From Ignavibacteria bacterium (GTDB lineage: Bacteria > Bacteroidota > Ignavibacteria > Tepidaquicellales > Tepidaquicellaceae): a stretch of DNA of 64,000 bases. The notes under the pieces are model-generated. The model did no database searches. It saw nothing but the letters and a program-made list of their open reading frames with translations, and had not been told where the DNA came from. The DNA lies in NCBI GenBank assembly GCA_016710985.1, contig JADJTX010000020.1, positions 23,009 to 87,008 of the forward strand. The letters run 5' to 3'. The translations under genes and the position numbers were made by a program. This document shows positions 21,718 through 31,613 of the stretch, in pieces; position 1 is the stretch's first letter; each line of letters begins with the position of its first letter.

Positions 21718-21841
21718 CGCGACAAATTACACTAATTAGCACGAAATATTTACCGGCTCAATTCTACTGCCCCTGCATATTAAATTATATTTCTTGTTAA
21801 GTAGATTTAAAATTCGTGTGACTAGTAAAATTCGTGGCTGT
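21718..21841. repeat. CACGAAT-type inverted repeat
   Basis: GCGACAAATTACACTAATTA followed by GCACGAA on the left is matched by AAAATTCGTGTGACTAG and AAAATTCGTGGCTGTC on the right, as imperfect complements. It separates the exported protein from the downstream acetyltransferase. Confidence 0.5.
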
Positions 21842-21890
21842 CTTTTTTCTTTTAAAGTTACAGAACAGCAAATAGGAAATTATTATTGTT

Positions 21891-22400
21891 ATGAACATTA
21901 TTACAACTGAGCGCCTGACTCTTTCACATGTCTCATCGGAAGATGCGGAATTCATACTTGAACTTCTGAATACACCGGGATGGATAGAGTTCATTGGTAA
22001 CAAAAACGTTAAGACTTTACCTGATGCTGAAAATTACATTCAGAGAGTGCTAATAAAGAGCTATGAAGAGTTTGGTTTCGGTCTTTATTTAGTAAAATTA
22101 AAAGCCGGAAATATTCCAATCGGAATTTGCGGTTTGATCAAAAGAAAAGCTCTTGAAGATGTTGACATTGGTTTTGCCGTTCTCCCCTCTTATTCAGGAA
22201 AAGGATATGCATATGAATCTGCAGCGGCTACATTGAGTTTTGCTAAAACAGAATTCGGATTGAAAAAGATCGCAGCAATTACAAACAAAGATAATGTCAG
22301 TTCCATCAGACTTCTTGAAAAGATTGGTTTGAAATTTGAGAAGACAATTATTTTTCCCGGAGAAGAAAAAGAGCTGATGCTGTTTGCAACAAGCCTGTAA
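21891..22400 (+). CDS. GNAT-family N-acetyltransferase (RimJ/RimL-like)
   Basis: 169 residues, a full-length GNAT fold. It opens with TERLTLSHVSSEDAEFILEL, the usual start of RimJ/RimL-type enzymes. The acetyl-CoA pyrophosphate loop is PSYSGKGYAYESAAA (around residues 99-113). KIAAITNKDNVSSIRLLEKI and GLKFE follow, the standard motif B region. Such enzymes transfer acetyl from acetyl-CoA to amines of proteins or small molecules. The substrate cannot be told. It stands alone between repeats. Confidence 0.88.
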   Translation: MNIITTERLTLSHVSSEDAEFILELLNTPGWIEFIGNKNVKTLPDAENYIQRVLIKSYEEFGFGLYLVKLKAGNIPIGICGLIKRKALEDVDIGFAVLPSYSGKGYAYESAAATLSFAKTEFGLKKIAAITNKDNVSSIRLLEKIGLKFEKTIIFPGEEKELMLFATSL

Positions 22401-22534
22401 TCATAATTTATAATTACCCTTCTCAGCAATTGAATGAATTGCAAGATCATCAGAATTGTTTTGATAAAGCTGTATCAGTAAAGGTTCAGCTGCGAACTGA
22501 TTAAAAGATATCTAATCATGCAAACATAAATATT

Positions 22535-22656
22535 TTCTCACAGATTGTCACAGATTTTCCCGGATACAAAATAAAACATTTAGCAAGTTGGTTCAAAAGT
22601 ATTGAGATTACATTAGCGATTTAAATCTGTGAAAATCTGTGTGATCTGTGAGAGAA
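22535..22656. repeat. CACAGATT-type inverted repeat (complete)
   Basis: TCTCACAGATTGTCACAGAT on the left is complemented by ATCTGTGTGATCTGTGAGAG on the right, about 60 bases apart. The same arm type occurs three times in the 40-kb tandem array and near 46893. Confidence 0.7.
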
Positions 22657-22757
22657 CATATCTATAGTCATCCAGAATAACGGAATTATAAAAAAATCAA
22701 GCATTCATTGTTTTGAAACGATGTTATTTACTGCTGTAAAAAGAAAATATTAATTTA

Positions 22758-22788
22758 TTGACAATAAAAAATAACTTAGCTAAGTTTT
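22758..22788 (+). promoter_or_regulatory. Bacteroidota-type promoter
   Basis: TTG at 22758-22760, a 20-base spacer, then TAAGTTTT at 22781-22788 (one mismatch to TAnnTTTG). The transcript would start near 22795. An AGGAG ribosome site at 22811-22815 lies 5 bases before ATG 22821. Confidence 0.55.
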
Positions 22789-22820
22789 AACCAAATTTAA
22801 AAAACAGAAAAGGAGAAGCT

Positions 22821-24630
22821 ATGAAACTAAGATTCACTATTGCAGTTTTTGCCGTTTTATTTTTAATCGTCAGTCTTTCAAAGGCAGATGATAAAATAAG
22901 AAGAGCTGACAGAACAAAATGGGTACAGCAAAATGAAAACCAGCCTAATTACACCCCCTACAGATATGATACAGAGCCGCAGGTTTTTATGACACCTCCT
23001 CTTGATCCGGGTTTTCAAACAGATTCTTATATTATCGGACCTGAGATCCCGACAATGAACACAGGATTTTACGATTATAAAACAAATGGAGAATCCAATC
23101 ATTACATACAGGTTGATCCGCTGGATCCGGCACTTTTACATGCTGTGGATGTTCAGTCAGATACGCTTGACGCTGCAGGCACAACCACAAGAAGAACCTA
23201 TTATACAGTTTCTTCTGACGGCGGAGCAACCTGGACGCAATTTGGTCAGGTTCCAACAGTACGTTCAGGGTTTTCAGTTTTAAAACTGTTAGAAGGCAAA
23301 GCTATAGTAGTTAATCACGCAGTGATCACCGGAACACTCCCAAATACAAATCTTTACGAAGATGTTGCACCACAGGGAGGTGCTTTTAATCAATTTCTCG
23401 GAAATACTCCAACAGGTATATGGCCGCAGCTTGCAATTCTAAGCAACGGGAATGCAATTATTCTTTCAAGACCGCAGCATATTACAGGAGCCGACAATCC
23501 CGATACACTTTTTTATCAGTTCTGGGACGGAACGGCTATGGGTCCAAAAAGTATAGCGTATATTTCAACACCACCTTACGTGGGACTTACTACTGTCGGA
23601 AGCAACATGGTTTTTAATGTAGCTACTAACGGTGCAGGACGTATTACAATGGTAATAAACAGTGTAAACGAAGATGATACACTTGGATCAAACCAGCTTA
23701 AGCAAATTACCTCAACCGATAACGGCATTACATGGAGTCCGGTTCAGGTGATATATTCTCCTTCAATTGTTGGTGTAGATACATTTACTGTTGCCGGCGG
23801 CACTGACCTGACTTACAAACAGAACACAAATGAATGGTATTATTCTTTTGTAGAAACAAAGAACGGTCTGTTCTCAGAAGGAAGGATCAGAGTAATAAAG
23901 AGTGACGGAACAATTTCTACAATGGTAAACGCATCTGAAGTTAATGCAACTTCCTCCTTCAATATTGGAATGGCATTTGTCTTTTCACTTGATCAGCCGG
24001 CATTAGGATGGTCTTCCGACGGAAACGTACTATTTTGTACTTATGCTGTTGTGAAACCGGACACAGGTTCAAGCGGATATAATTCACGTGATATTTATTA
24101 TCAGAGATCAACTGACAATGGATTGACGTGGGGCACGCCGATTCAGATCACAAACACTCCTACAATTGATGAATGTTATCCTTCAGTATCTGATTGGAAT
24201 AAATCAAATCCATATGATCTGAATATTGTATACATGAAGGATCCGGGTGTCGGACCGGCATCATACAATGGAGTCAGTCCGCTGGCGCCTCCAAGCAGAA
24301 ACCAGCAAATATACAGAAAAATATCTGAGGCGAATGTAATAGGAATCTCAGGCAGCCAGATAGATCTGAAAGACTACAGACTAAATCAGAATTATCCGAA
24401 TCCGTTCAATCCTTCTACAACCATCAGTTATAACCTTGTTAAAAACGGTTTCGTAAGTCTGAAAATTTATAATGTACTGGGCAAAGAAGTAAAAACTCTT
24501 GTAAATGAATTTCAGCAGGCAGGACAAAAAGAGATCAGCTTTAATGCTGCAGATCTGTCCAGCGGAGTTTACTTTACAGAATAAGTGCAGGAGAATTCTC
24601 TGATCTTAAAAGATGATGCTTATTAAATAA
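22821..24630 (+). CDS. Secreted BNR/sialidase-like propeller protein with T9SS sorting domain (frameshifted end)
   Basis: The signal peptide (FTIAVFAVLFLIVSLSKA) is followed by a beta-propeller of about 450 residues with BNR/Asp-box patterns such as SSDGGATWTQFG, STDNGITWSPVQ and STDNGLTWGTPIQ. The C-terminal domain starts NQNYPNPFNPSTTISYNL and is a T9SS type A sorting signal. The frame stops early at 24584 after SSGVYFTE. Adding one T at TTTAC and one A at AAAAGATG gives GVYFYRISAGEFSDLKKMML then IK and a stop at 24628-24630, the expected sorting-domain end. Asp-box propellers include sialidases, but the catalytic residues are not evident. Exported and probably surface-anchored. Confidence 0.85.
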
Positions 24631-24652
24631 TTATTTTAATGTTCTGCAAATG

Positions 24653-24685
24653 AACCCTGTTAATTTCGTTTAACAGGGTTTTTTT
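24653..24685 (+). terminator. Rho-independent terminator
   Basis: AACCCTGTTAA and TTAACAGGGTT form a perfect 11-bp stem with a 6-base loop, followed by seven Ts. It sits 23 bp after the repaired stop codon of the propeller gene, supporting 24630 as its true end. Confidence 0.9.
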
Positions 24686-24756
24686 ATACAGAAAATTCTG
24701 AAAAATAAATGATGAATGAAGTTAAGACTTTTTAGACATTCTCAAAACTTAAAAAA

Positions 24757-24800
24757 TACAACAGAGGAACCGGGATCACAGAGCTTCACAGAGAATTCTT
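24757..24800. repeat. CACAGAG-type left arm, right arm missing
   Basis: ACAGAGGAACCGGGATCACA then GAGCTTCACAGAGAATTC matches the left arm of the complete elements. The expected right arm should lie about 90-100 bp downstream, where the poly-G/poly-C tract begins instead. Confidence 0.6.
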
Positions 24801-24884
24801 AAGTGAATTTATTTTTATTCTTTTTAAATTAAACAACTTATGAATATTTCAATACTTAGTAAAACTTAAGATGAAAAATATCTC

Positions 24885-24967
<83 letters not shown>

Positions 24968-25070
24968 ATAACTCTGTGCAACACTCCATGACATTACAGC
25001 AAATAGGCAAAGAGTTATTTCTAAAACATGGCAGTGACATCAGGGTACTATGTGGTAAAATGTTTAAATA

Positions 25071-25622
25071 ATGATGGAGATCAGAAAACTAACCGGGATG
25101 ACTTTTGAAGAGTATCAGTCTCTAGGTCACGACGGATATTCTACAAATACGATTTATCAAATTATTACTGATGATAAAGATGGTGAAATATCTTTCACAT
25201 TAAAGTTCAGGGAGCTGAATGAACCATTTGTCAAGACGTATCCTGTCAACAATGATTCAATACTGAACTATAATGATCTGATTTCGGAAGGACTCTCACT
25301 TAGCGCTTTTGATGATAATGTGCTTACCGGAGTATTAGTTGCCTGCAGGCGTGAATGGAATAATTCTATTTGGATCGAATTCATTGAGGTGGCTGAAGCA
25401 TACAGAAATAAGGGAATAGGAACACAACTTCTGACAAAGCTATACAATAATTTAAAAGGCAGCGGATTCAGAATCATAGAGCTTGAGACACAGAATACAA
25501 ATATGCCTGCAATTAAGTTTTACCGGAAAAACGGATTTAACATAACCGGTTTAAACACGAAACTATATGACTTCCCCGGAAACAATGAGGAAACTGCTCT
25601 TTACATGTCAAAAGATCTGTAG
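25071..25622 (+). CDS. GNAT-family N-acetyltransferase
   Basis: 183 residues. The first 70 residues are poorly conserved (MMEIRKLTGMTFEEYQSLGH). A GNAT core follows: the acetyl-CoA loop FIEVAEAYRNKGIGTQLLTK (around residues 106-125, with R..G.G), then IIELETQNTNMPAIKFYRKN and GF, the motif B pattern seen in many single-domain acetyltransferases. The substrate is unknown. ATG 25071 and ATG 25074 are both possible starts. The upstream frame ends exactly at the start (AAATAATGATGG), which would couple translation if an upstream gene existed. Confidence 0.85.
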   Translation: MMEIRKLTGMTFEEYQSLGHDGYSTNTIYQIITDDKDGEISFTLKFRELNEPFVKTYPVNNDSILNYNDLISEGLSLSAFDDNVLTGVLVACRREWNNSIWIEFIEVAEAYRNKGIGTQLLTKLYNNLKGSGFRIIELETQNTNMPAIKFYRKNGFNITGLNTKLYDFPGNNEETALYMSKDL

Positions 25623-25773
25623 AATAAATTTTATCTTTAATAATTACTTTAGATTTTCAGAGATCTCTCTTTCAATTAATAACTGAAGTTAAGCGAGTAT
25701 TGAATCGTAATTTAAAAATCAATAAACTTATTTTTAGAAAATGAAATTACCACTGCATTTTAGACCTTCCGCA

Positions 25774-25904
25774 AGAGGTAGTCTCAAAACACTTTATTAA
25801 CCACGAAGTCACGAAGACACTAAGGAAAATGTTTTGTAAATAGAATGCTTTGTGCCTTTGTGTCTTAGTGGTTAAATAATATTTTTAGTTTTGAGACAGA
25901 CTCT
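25774..25904. repeat. MITE-like element: outer TIR plus CACTAAG-type inverted repeat
   Basis: The outer ends AGAGGTAGTCTCAAAAC (25774-25790) and GTTTTGAGACAGACTCT (25888-25904) are inverted with 14 of 17 matches. Inside, ACCACGAAGTCACGAAGACA is complemented by TTTGTGTCTTAGTGGTTAA. 131 bp, no coding capacity. The downstream block GGAGGTGGTT...TAACTTCA (25909-25951) also follows the copy at 3963-4178. Confidence 0.65.
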
Positions 25905-25965
25905 GCAAAGGAGGTGGTTATTGAATCGAAAGTTACATATTGCATAACTTCAATAAACAATCATA

Positions 25966-26739
25966 ATGAAAACATTTAAAATTAAATCTTTACTCATTGC
26001 AATTCCGGTATGTCTGCTGTCTTTGTTTTGCATTACTGACAATTGCCCGGCGGACAATGCAGACGGAATCACAGGACGATACATTAATATTTCCTTTCTG
26101 GAAAACATAGCCGACAGCATTGCAGGATCGATACCATTTTATTGTGTGGAAATGAATTTTGACGGTTCTGACAGCGCGGAGATCTTCAATGGGTTTGAAG
26201 AGTATAAGCTTTTATACGTGAAAGAAGGTGATGATTATATATTACAAAATGCAGCACAGGGAAATGATATGCCATTTATGATTGCCAATGACAGTACGAT
26301 AATACTTATTGATACAATTTGGACAGGCTCACCGGGAATGTCAGTGTTTCAAAAAGTAAACTCCAATGTCTTAATTAATAGTAACAAAAAGCACGTCATC
26401 GATTATTTCATTAATGGATTCATGATTTCAGGAGACTATCAGTTATACAACTCAGATACTGCAGGCGGGTTTGTCAGTTTCAGGAATGACGGAAGCGTGA
26501 CCGGTCTTGAAAATTTTACAACATATTTTATCTGCTATAGCGGGGATTGTGTCGGAGAAACAGAACCCATGTCAAATACGATCACATTCACTCGTATTAA
26601 CAGAGAAACAGTGACTTATGCTTTCAGTATTAATAAAGATGACGGATTAATAGATATGTTCAACATTGCGCCTCCGGTCAAAGACATTAAAGGCGAGAGA
26701 GCAATTCTGGATAAGGCTTTTAGTCTTAAAAGAAAATAA
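25966..26739 (+). CDS. Exported lipocalin-like protein of unknown function
   Basis: 257 residues. A signal peptide (IKSLLIAIPVCLLSLFCITD) is followed by beta-rich sequence, with GRYINISFLENI near the mature N-terminus and a second similar half, GDYQLYNSDTAGGFVSFRND. This suggests two related beta-barrel or lipocalin-like units. A cysteine sits just after the hydrophobic core (LFCITDNC), so a lipoprotein is possible, but the lipobox is poor. No sorting domain. Shares style with 21039-21713. Function unknown. Confidence 0.72.
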   Translation: MKTFKIKSLLIAIPVCLLSLFCITDNCPADNADGITGRYINISFLENIADSIAGSIPFYCVEMNFDGSDSAEIFNGFEEYKLLYVKEGDDYILQNAAQGNDMPFMIANDSTIILIDTIWTGSPGMSVFQKVNSNVLINSNKKHVIDYFINGFMISGDYQLYNSDTAGGFVSFRNDGSVTGLENFTTYFICYSGDCVGETEPMSNTITFTRINRETVTYAFSINKDDGLIDMFNIAPPVKDIKGERAILDKAFSLKRK

Positions 26740-26820
26740 ATCGCGCGATTTGTTGAACGGCTTCTCTCACAGATAACACAGATTTTTCACGGATTTATTT
26801 TTGAAATATTTCATTCAATA

Positions 26821-26970
26821 GAGACTTCCGAAAAACGCTTTCTGTCATCCCCGAATGCTTTTGTCGGGGATCCAATCACTGTGATTTTAAGGAATACTAA
26901 AGTGTTGTTGATTGGATTCCCGCTAGGAGCATGCGGGAATGACAGAACGTGATTGTTTTTCAGAAGTTTC
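26821..26970. repeat. MITE-like element: CTTCTGAAAAAC ends enclosing a dRS3-like palindrome
   Basis: The outer ends GAGACTTCCGAAAAAC and GTTTTTCAGAAGTTTC are inverted. Inside, 36-base arms start CTGTCATCCCCGAATGC and end GCATGCGGGAATGACAG (26842-26945), with about 80% complementarity. The inner part resembles ATTCCC-N-GGGAAT repeats (dRS3 and relatives) of other bacteria. The same outer ends flank the CACAGAG-type core at 34658-34920. A half CACAGATT arm precedes it at 26762-26800. Confidence 0.65.
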
Positions 26971-26991
26971 AAGTTAGTATAACAATATTAA

Positions 26992-27026
26992 CTCGTGATC
27001 ATTCGTGAAAATTCGTGGCAAGCTTT
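26992..27026. repeat. CACGAAT-type repeat arm
   Basis: ACTCGTGATCATTCGTGAAA then ATTCGTGGC is a right arm of the CACGAAT family. No left partner is clear. The remainder of 26740-27143 shows no gene. Confidence 0.45.
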
Positions 27027-27143
27027 GCTTTAGTCTGGACGGATGTGTGTATGTACACAAGAAATTCTAAAATTATATTGTAAATATTTTTAAGAATTAA
27101 TAATTTATCTTAAACTAATCATACTAAAATAATTTCATTAAAT

Positions 27144-28226
27144 ATGGCTGACAATCAATCCTTTGATCCGAAGAAGGCTGAAGCTTTTGCGGGTTCATTA
27201 ATGGACACTTTAAATAAAAGTTCATTATGCTTAATGATATCCATAGGTCACAGATCAGGTTTATTTGATGTAATGAGCATGCTTGACAGATCAACATCTT
27301 CTGAGATCGCAGCAAAGTCAAATCTGAATGAACGCTATGTCAGAGAATGGCTTGGCGCAATGGTTACAGGCGGTGTTATTGATTACTTTCCTGAAACAAA
27401 AACATATCACCTGCCTTCTGAACATGCTGCTTTTCTGATACGCGCTGCAGGTGCTGATAACATTGCAGTCTTTAGTCAGTACATTCCTTTATTAGGAGGA
27501 GTGGAAGATGATATTCTGAAATGTTTTAAAGAAGGCGGAGGTGTCCCCTATTCAAAGTTCAAACGCTTTCATGAAGTTATGGCGGAAGACAGCGGTCAGT
27601 CTGTTCTGTCAGTACTCGACAGTCATATTCTTTCTGTAATTCCCGGTCTGACAGATAAGCTGAAATCAGGAATAAAGGTGCTCGATGCAGGCTGCGGCTC
27701 AGGGAAGATAATTAACAAGCTCGGCTTAATGTTTCCAAAGTCACATTTTACGGGGATTGATATATCAGAGGAAGTGATTGAAAAAGCAAAGAAGGAAGCT
27801 TCTTCATGCGGTCTGAAAAATACGGAGTTCATCATCAAAGACCTTTCTGATTTTGATCAGACTGCTCCGGATGAGATATATGATCTGATAACAACCTTTG
27901 ATGCCATACACGATCAGGGAAAACCGCTGAATGTCTTGAAAGGAATTTATAAAGCATTGAAAAAAGACGGAGTCTATCTCATGCAGGACATCAGCGGTAC
28001 AAGCCATCTTGAAGAAGATATCAATCATCCTATCGGAACATTTCTTTACACGATTTCCTGTATGCACTGCATGACAGTTTCTTTAGCTCAGGACGGCGAA
28101 GGTCTTGGCGCAATGTGGGGTGAGGAAGTTACGAAAGACTATTTGACTAAAGCAGGGTTCAAAAATATTGTAACAAATAAGCTAGCTCACGATATACAGA
28201 ATAACTGGTATGTAGTGACTAAATAG
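27144..28226 (+). CDS. SAM-dependent methyltransferase with winged-helix N-terminal domain (Rv2258c-like)
   Basis: 360 residues, the usual length of this family. Residues ~15-120 form a dimerising winged-helix domain (SEIAAKSNLNERYVREWLGA). Residues ~170-330 are a class I methyltransferase: motif I VLDAGCGSGKIINKLG, then FTGIDISEEVIEKAKKEA (acidic residue for the ribose), and LITTFDAIHDQGKPLNVLKG. The end is LAHDIQNNWYVVTK. It resembles Mycobacterium Rv2258c and plant-type small-molecule O-methyltransferases in layout. The methyl acceptor is unknown. Cytoplasmic; not obviously in an operon. Confidence 0.88.
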   Translation: MADNQSFDPKKAEAFAGSLMDTLNKSSLCLMISIGHRSGLFDVMSMLDRSTSSEIAAKSNLNERYVREWLGAMVTGGVIDYFPETKTYHLPSEHAAFLIRAAGADNIAVFSQYIPLLGGVEDDILKCFKEGGGVPYSKFKRFHEVMAEDSGQSVLSVLDSHILSVIPGLTDKLKSGIKVLDAGCGSGKIINKLGLMFPKSHFTGIDISEEVIEKAKKEASSCGLKNTEFIIKDLSDFDQTAPDEIYDLITTFDAIHDQGKPLNVLKGIYKALKKDGVYLMQDISGTSHLEEDINHPIGTFLYTISCMHCMTVSLAQDGEGLGAMWGEEVTKDYLTKAGFKNIVTNKLAHDIQNNWYVVTK

Positions 28227-28246
28227 CAACTCTTGGAAAACTATAT

Positions 28247-28332
28247 TAAACCACTAAAACAATAAGACACGAAGGTAAATTGAAAATTGAATTTTAAATT
28301 AAATCTTTGTGTCTTTGTGACTTAGTGTTAAA
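28247..28332. repeat. CACTAAG-type inverted repeat
   Basis: AAACCACTAAAACAATAAGA and CACGAAGG on the left are complemented by CTTTGTGTCTTTGTGACTTA and GTG on the right. Confidence 0.55.
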
Positions 28333-28351
28333 ATAAATTAAACTTACTTCA

Positions 28352-28705
28352 TTGAATCTCAAAGTTATTAATTCCTACACAACGAAATACATTAAACCCA
28401 TTGTTCTCAGCAAAGGTGATATTGTAAAATTAGGTAAGGAAGAGAAACAGGAAAAATGGCTCGGCTGGATCTGGGCTGAGTCAGATAATAACTCAGGATG
28501 GATCCCTAAACAAATTGTTAAATCGGAAGACGGGATAACAGGGATCATCACTGAAAATTATACTGCGAAAGAATTGAATGCAAATGCAGATGACATTCTC
28601 TCAAATATCAGAGAATTGAACGGCTGGCTTTGGGTAAAGAATATTAGATCCGGTGAAGAAGGATGGATACCAAAAGAGAATGTTGAAAGAATCATAGAAT
28701 CATAG
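28352..28705 (+). CDS. Small SH3-like domain protein
   Basis: 117 residues with two similar halves of about 55 residues. Each carries an SH3-type core: GDIVKLGKEEKQEKWLGWIW then SGWIPKQIV, and WLWVKNIRSGEEGWIPKENV. The repeat of GWIP with a preceding W(L/I)W is typical of variant bacterial SH3 domains. No signal peptide. The start is TTG at 28352, as no in-frame ATG precedes the first core. It lies 11 bp before the next acetyltransferase gene, so the two are probably co-transcribed. The binding partner is unknown. Confidence 0.75.
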   Translation: MNLKVINSYTTKYIKPIVLSKGDIVKLGKEEKQEKWLGWIWAESDNNSGWIPKQIVKSEDGITGIITENYTAKELNANADDILSNIRELNGWLWVKNIRSGEEGWIPKENVERIIES

Positions 28706-28716
28706 AACACAGTTAA

Positions 28717-29217
28717 ATGAACCTTCCTCCATACGATGTATTTCCCGTTCTTACTTCTGATAATATTTTATTACGTGAAATCCTGACGGCGGACATTAAT
28801 GATATTTTTGAAATATCATATTACGATTCAAAGCAGGCTTCAGGTGCTGAGGAAGCTCTTGTAATGCTTAGTAAAATTGACAGGAATTACAGGGATGGTA
28901 ATTCAATACATTGGGGTATTGCCGACAAAGAGAGCAACGTCATAATGGGAACCTGCGGATATTACAGAGGATTCAAAAACAAAGCCGGTGAACTTGGATG
29001 TGTATTGAGATCGCAGTTCAGAGGCAAAGGAATAATGACATCCGCGATGAGGTCAGCAATTGCATTTGGCTTTAATGAGATGTTACTCGAACGCGTGTTT
29101 GCAATTACAGGTAAAGATAATTTCAAAGCAATAAAATTAATGGAGAGACTTGAGTTTAAAAAGAAATCAGAGCCTGATGATACTAACGTTGAATATGAAA
29201 TACTCGCAAAGAAATAA
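28717..29217 (+). CDS. GNAT-family N-acetyltransferase (RimJ-like)
   Basis: 166 residues. It begins LTSDNILLREILTADINDIF, the usual RimJ/RimL entry strand. The acetyl-CoA loop is LRSQFRGKGIMTSAMRSAI (around residues 98-116), followed by RVFAITGKDNFKAIKLMERL and EF. It probably acetylates a protein N-terminus or a small amine; the target is unknown. It lies 11 bp downstream of the SH3-like gene. It is the third GNAT gene within 8 kb. Confidence 0.88.
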   Translation: MNLPPYDVFPVLTSDNILLREILTADINDIFEISYYDSKQASGAEEALVMLSKIDRNYRDGNSIHWGIADKESNVIMGTCGYYRGFKNKAGELGCVLRSQFRGKGIMTSAMRSAIAFGFNEMLLERVFAITGKDNFKAIKLMERLEFKKKSEPDDTNVEYEILAKK

Positions 29218-29323
29218 TTGATTTAATCATCCATTCATTCTTTCCTTTTACAAAATGTTACAGCAACTAATTTTATATAGTACTATTTTTGCAATGTAAT
29301 GGAAAGTATTACAAAACAAAAAA

Positions 29324-29496
29324 TTACCACAGAGAGACAGAGAGCTCAGAGGTTCACAGAGCAATCTTTATTTAGTTCAGCTTTACTTCTACTACAATCA
29401 AACAAATTTTGTATATCTTTAACTTTTAATAAATAAACCTGCTGATTGAAATATAATCTCTGTGCAGCTCTGTGCTCTCTGTGCCTCTGTGGTGAA
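29324..29496. repeat. CACAGAG-type inverted repeat (complete)
   Basis: The left arm TTACCACAGAGAGACAGAGA continues with GCTCAGAGGTTCACAGAG. The right arm CTCTGTGCCTCTGTGGTGAA complements it, with about 95 bases between. A copy of the TCTTCAGAAAAACATG end motif follows immediately. Confidence 0.7.
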
Positions 29497-29594
29497 AGGT
29501 CTTCAGAAAAACATGTATAGCTTGAAACTACCTTTAATTTAAACTAATTTTGAATTATAAATTTAACAGTTTTCCCAAATCTAATAATACTTAT

Positions 29595-31592
29595 ATGAAT
29601 AATTTTTCAGAATTCCCCTGCTTATTTTGTACTTCTAATTTGTTTTACTCAATCAAAAGCTCAATGGTCTCAGGTTTCAACAGGATTAAACGGAGGCGAT
29701 GTAAAATGTATTACTGTCGCAGACACATATAACTTTTATGTAGGAACTAATCAATACGGAATTTACAAAACAACTAATTTTGGGATCTCCTGGACTCAGA
29801 CTTCACTGAATAACAGAACTGTTTATTCCATCTCATTCAATAACAATTATCTGTATGCCGGGACAAACTTATACGGACTGTATATTTCACAGGACAACGG
29901 TACAAGCTGGACACAAACCTCTTTAAGCAGTCAGATCGTTTATGCAACTGCTTTTTACGCAAATAGTATTTTAGCGGGTACGAATGAAGGAGTATACATC
30001 TCAACAAACAACGGGGCTAACTGGACACAGACTTCTTTAAACAACAGGGAGGTATTTTCATTGACAAAAAAAGGAGGTAACCTCTTTGCCGGAACATCTT
30101 CTTTCGGAGTTTACATTTCAACCAACGGCGGAGCTAACTGGACGCAAACTTCATTAAACAACAGAGATATTTTATCCATGTCTTCAGTCAGCAACTATAT
30201 TTATGCAGGTACAAATGGTAACGGAGTTTACTATTCATCCAATGACGGTCAAAGCTGGGTACAATCGTCTCTTAGCAGTAGTGTGTAGTAAATTCACTGA
30301 CTATAAGCGGAGTAATTACTTTTGCAAGTACGGATGCCGGACTTTATATAGCTGATGTAAACAGTAGTAATTTTAATTCTTTTGGACTATCAGGTCAAAA
30401 TATTAAATGTTTCAATACAAACGGAGTTGAATACGTTGCCGGTTTGCAAACAGGATTATTAAGATCTACTGATGGTGGCAGCACGTGGGGTCAAAGTGAA
30501 TTACATAATGTTTCTTCATATTGTCTTATAAATAACGGTACGAACATTTTTACAGGAACAGGCGGCTACGGGGTTTATAAAAGTTCAAACAACGGACTGA
30601 ACTGGACGCAGACTTCATTAAATACTTATAATATTCCTTCCTTAGCTTACAACGGAAACACTATATATGCAGGTTCTGATAACGGAGTTTATAAATCTTC
30701 CGACAACGGACTGAACTGGATCTTGACACCATTGAATAACGAGATAATATTTTCATTCGCAGTTAACGGTGAGAATGTTTATGCAGGCGGAGGTTACGGA
30801 TTTCTATCATCTACAAACGGCGGACTTAACTGGACTCAGACAGCTTTTAATGAAATTGGACTTTCACTCGCGTTAAAAGGCAATGATGTATACATAGGAA
30901 CTTACAACGGAATATTTCTATCTATAAATAATGAAGCTACCTGGACAGCTACTTCATTAAACAATGAATCTGTAAGATCACTTGCAATCAGCGGCAATAC
31001 AATTGCAGCCGGCACAGATTTTAACGGAGTGTTCATTTCAACCAACAGCGGGAACACCTGGACTCAGACTTCATTGAATGATAAGGATATTTATTCAATT
31101 GTGATAAATAATAATGTGATCTATGCAGGAACTTATGAAAACGGAATTTATCTTTCCTCCGATAACGGACAAACCTGGCTACAAAAGAATCAGGGACTGG
31201 GACCGGCGTCAGTTTACGGATTACTTATCTCGGATGCATTTATTTATTCAGGAGTTGAAGCAAACTCCGTCTGGAAAAGGAGTATCTCTGAGATCATAGG
31301 AATACAACAGATCAGCAGCATTGTCCCCCAAACATTTATGCTGAAACAGAATTATCCGAATCCATTCAATCCAAATACGAATTTGGAATTTGGGATTTCG
31401 AAATTGGGATTTGTTTCTTTGAAAGTTTATGATATGCTTGGTATGGAAATAAAAACATTGTTAAATACAAATCTATCTCCCGGACAATACAAATATCAGT
31501 TTGATGGTTCGGGTCTATCAAGCGGTGTTTACTTTTATAAACTTGAAACATCAGGATTTAATGAAGTAAAGAAAATGACTCTTTTAAAATAA
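29595..31592 (+). CDS. Secreted BNR/YCF48-type propeller protein with T9SS sorting domain (two frameshifts)
   Basis: ATG 29595 reads into the wrong frame unless one T is removed from the T5 run. It then gives NNFQNSPAYFVLLICFTQSK and AQWSQVSTG, a signal peptide and mature start. About a dozen blades of about 40 residues repeat as YISTNNGANWTQTSLNNRD.., typical of short BNR-type propellers. A second break follows SSLSSSV near 30288, where one inserted base joins VVNSLTISGVITFAS. The C-terminus, LKQNYPNPFNPNTNLEFGIS then FVSLKVYDMLGMEIK and KKMTLLK, is a T9SS type A sorting domain. Extracellular; ligand unknown. The next T9SS gene starts about 20 bp downstream. Confidence 0.82.
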
Positions 31593-31613
31593 TTCTTAAA
31601 CAATTTAATGATC

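Noticed and set aside
23420..23617. Small ORFs within the BNR propeller gene
   Set aside because: Out-of-frame shadows without codon or family support.
26842..26945. Rho-independent terminator pair
   Set aside because: The 36-base arms are too far apart and lack T-runs; a palindromic mobile repeat is more likely.
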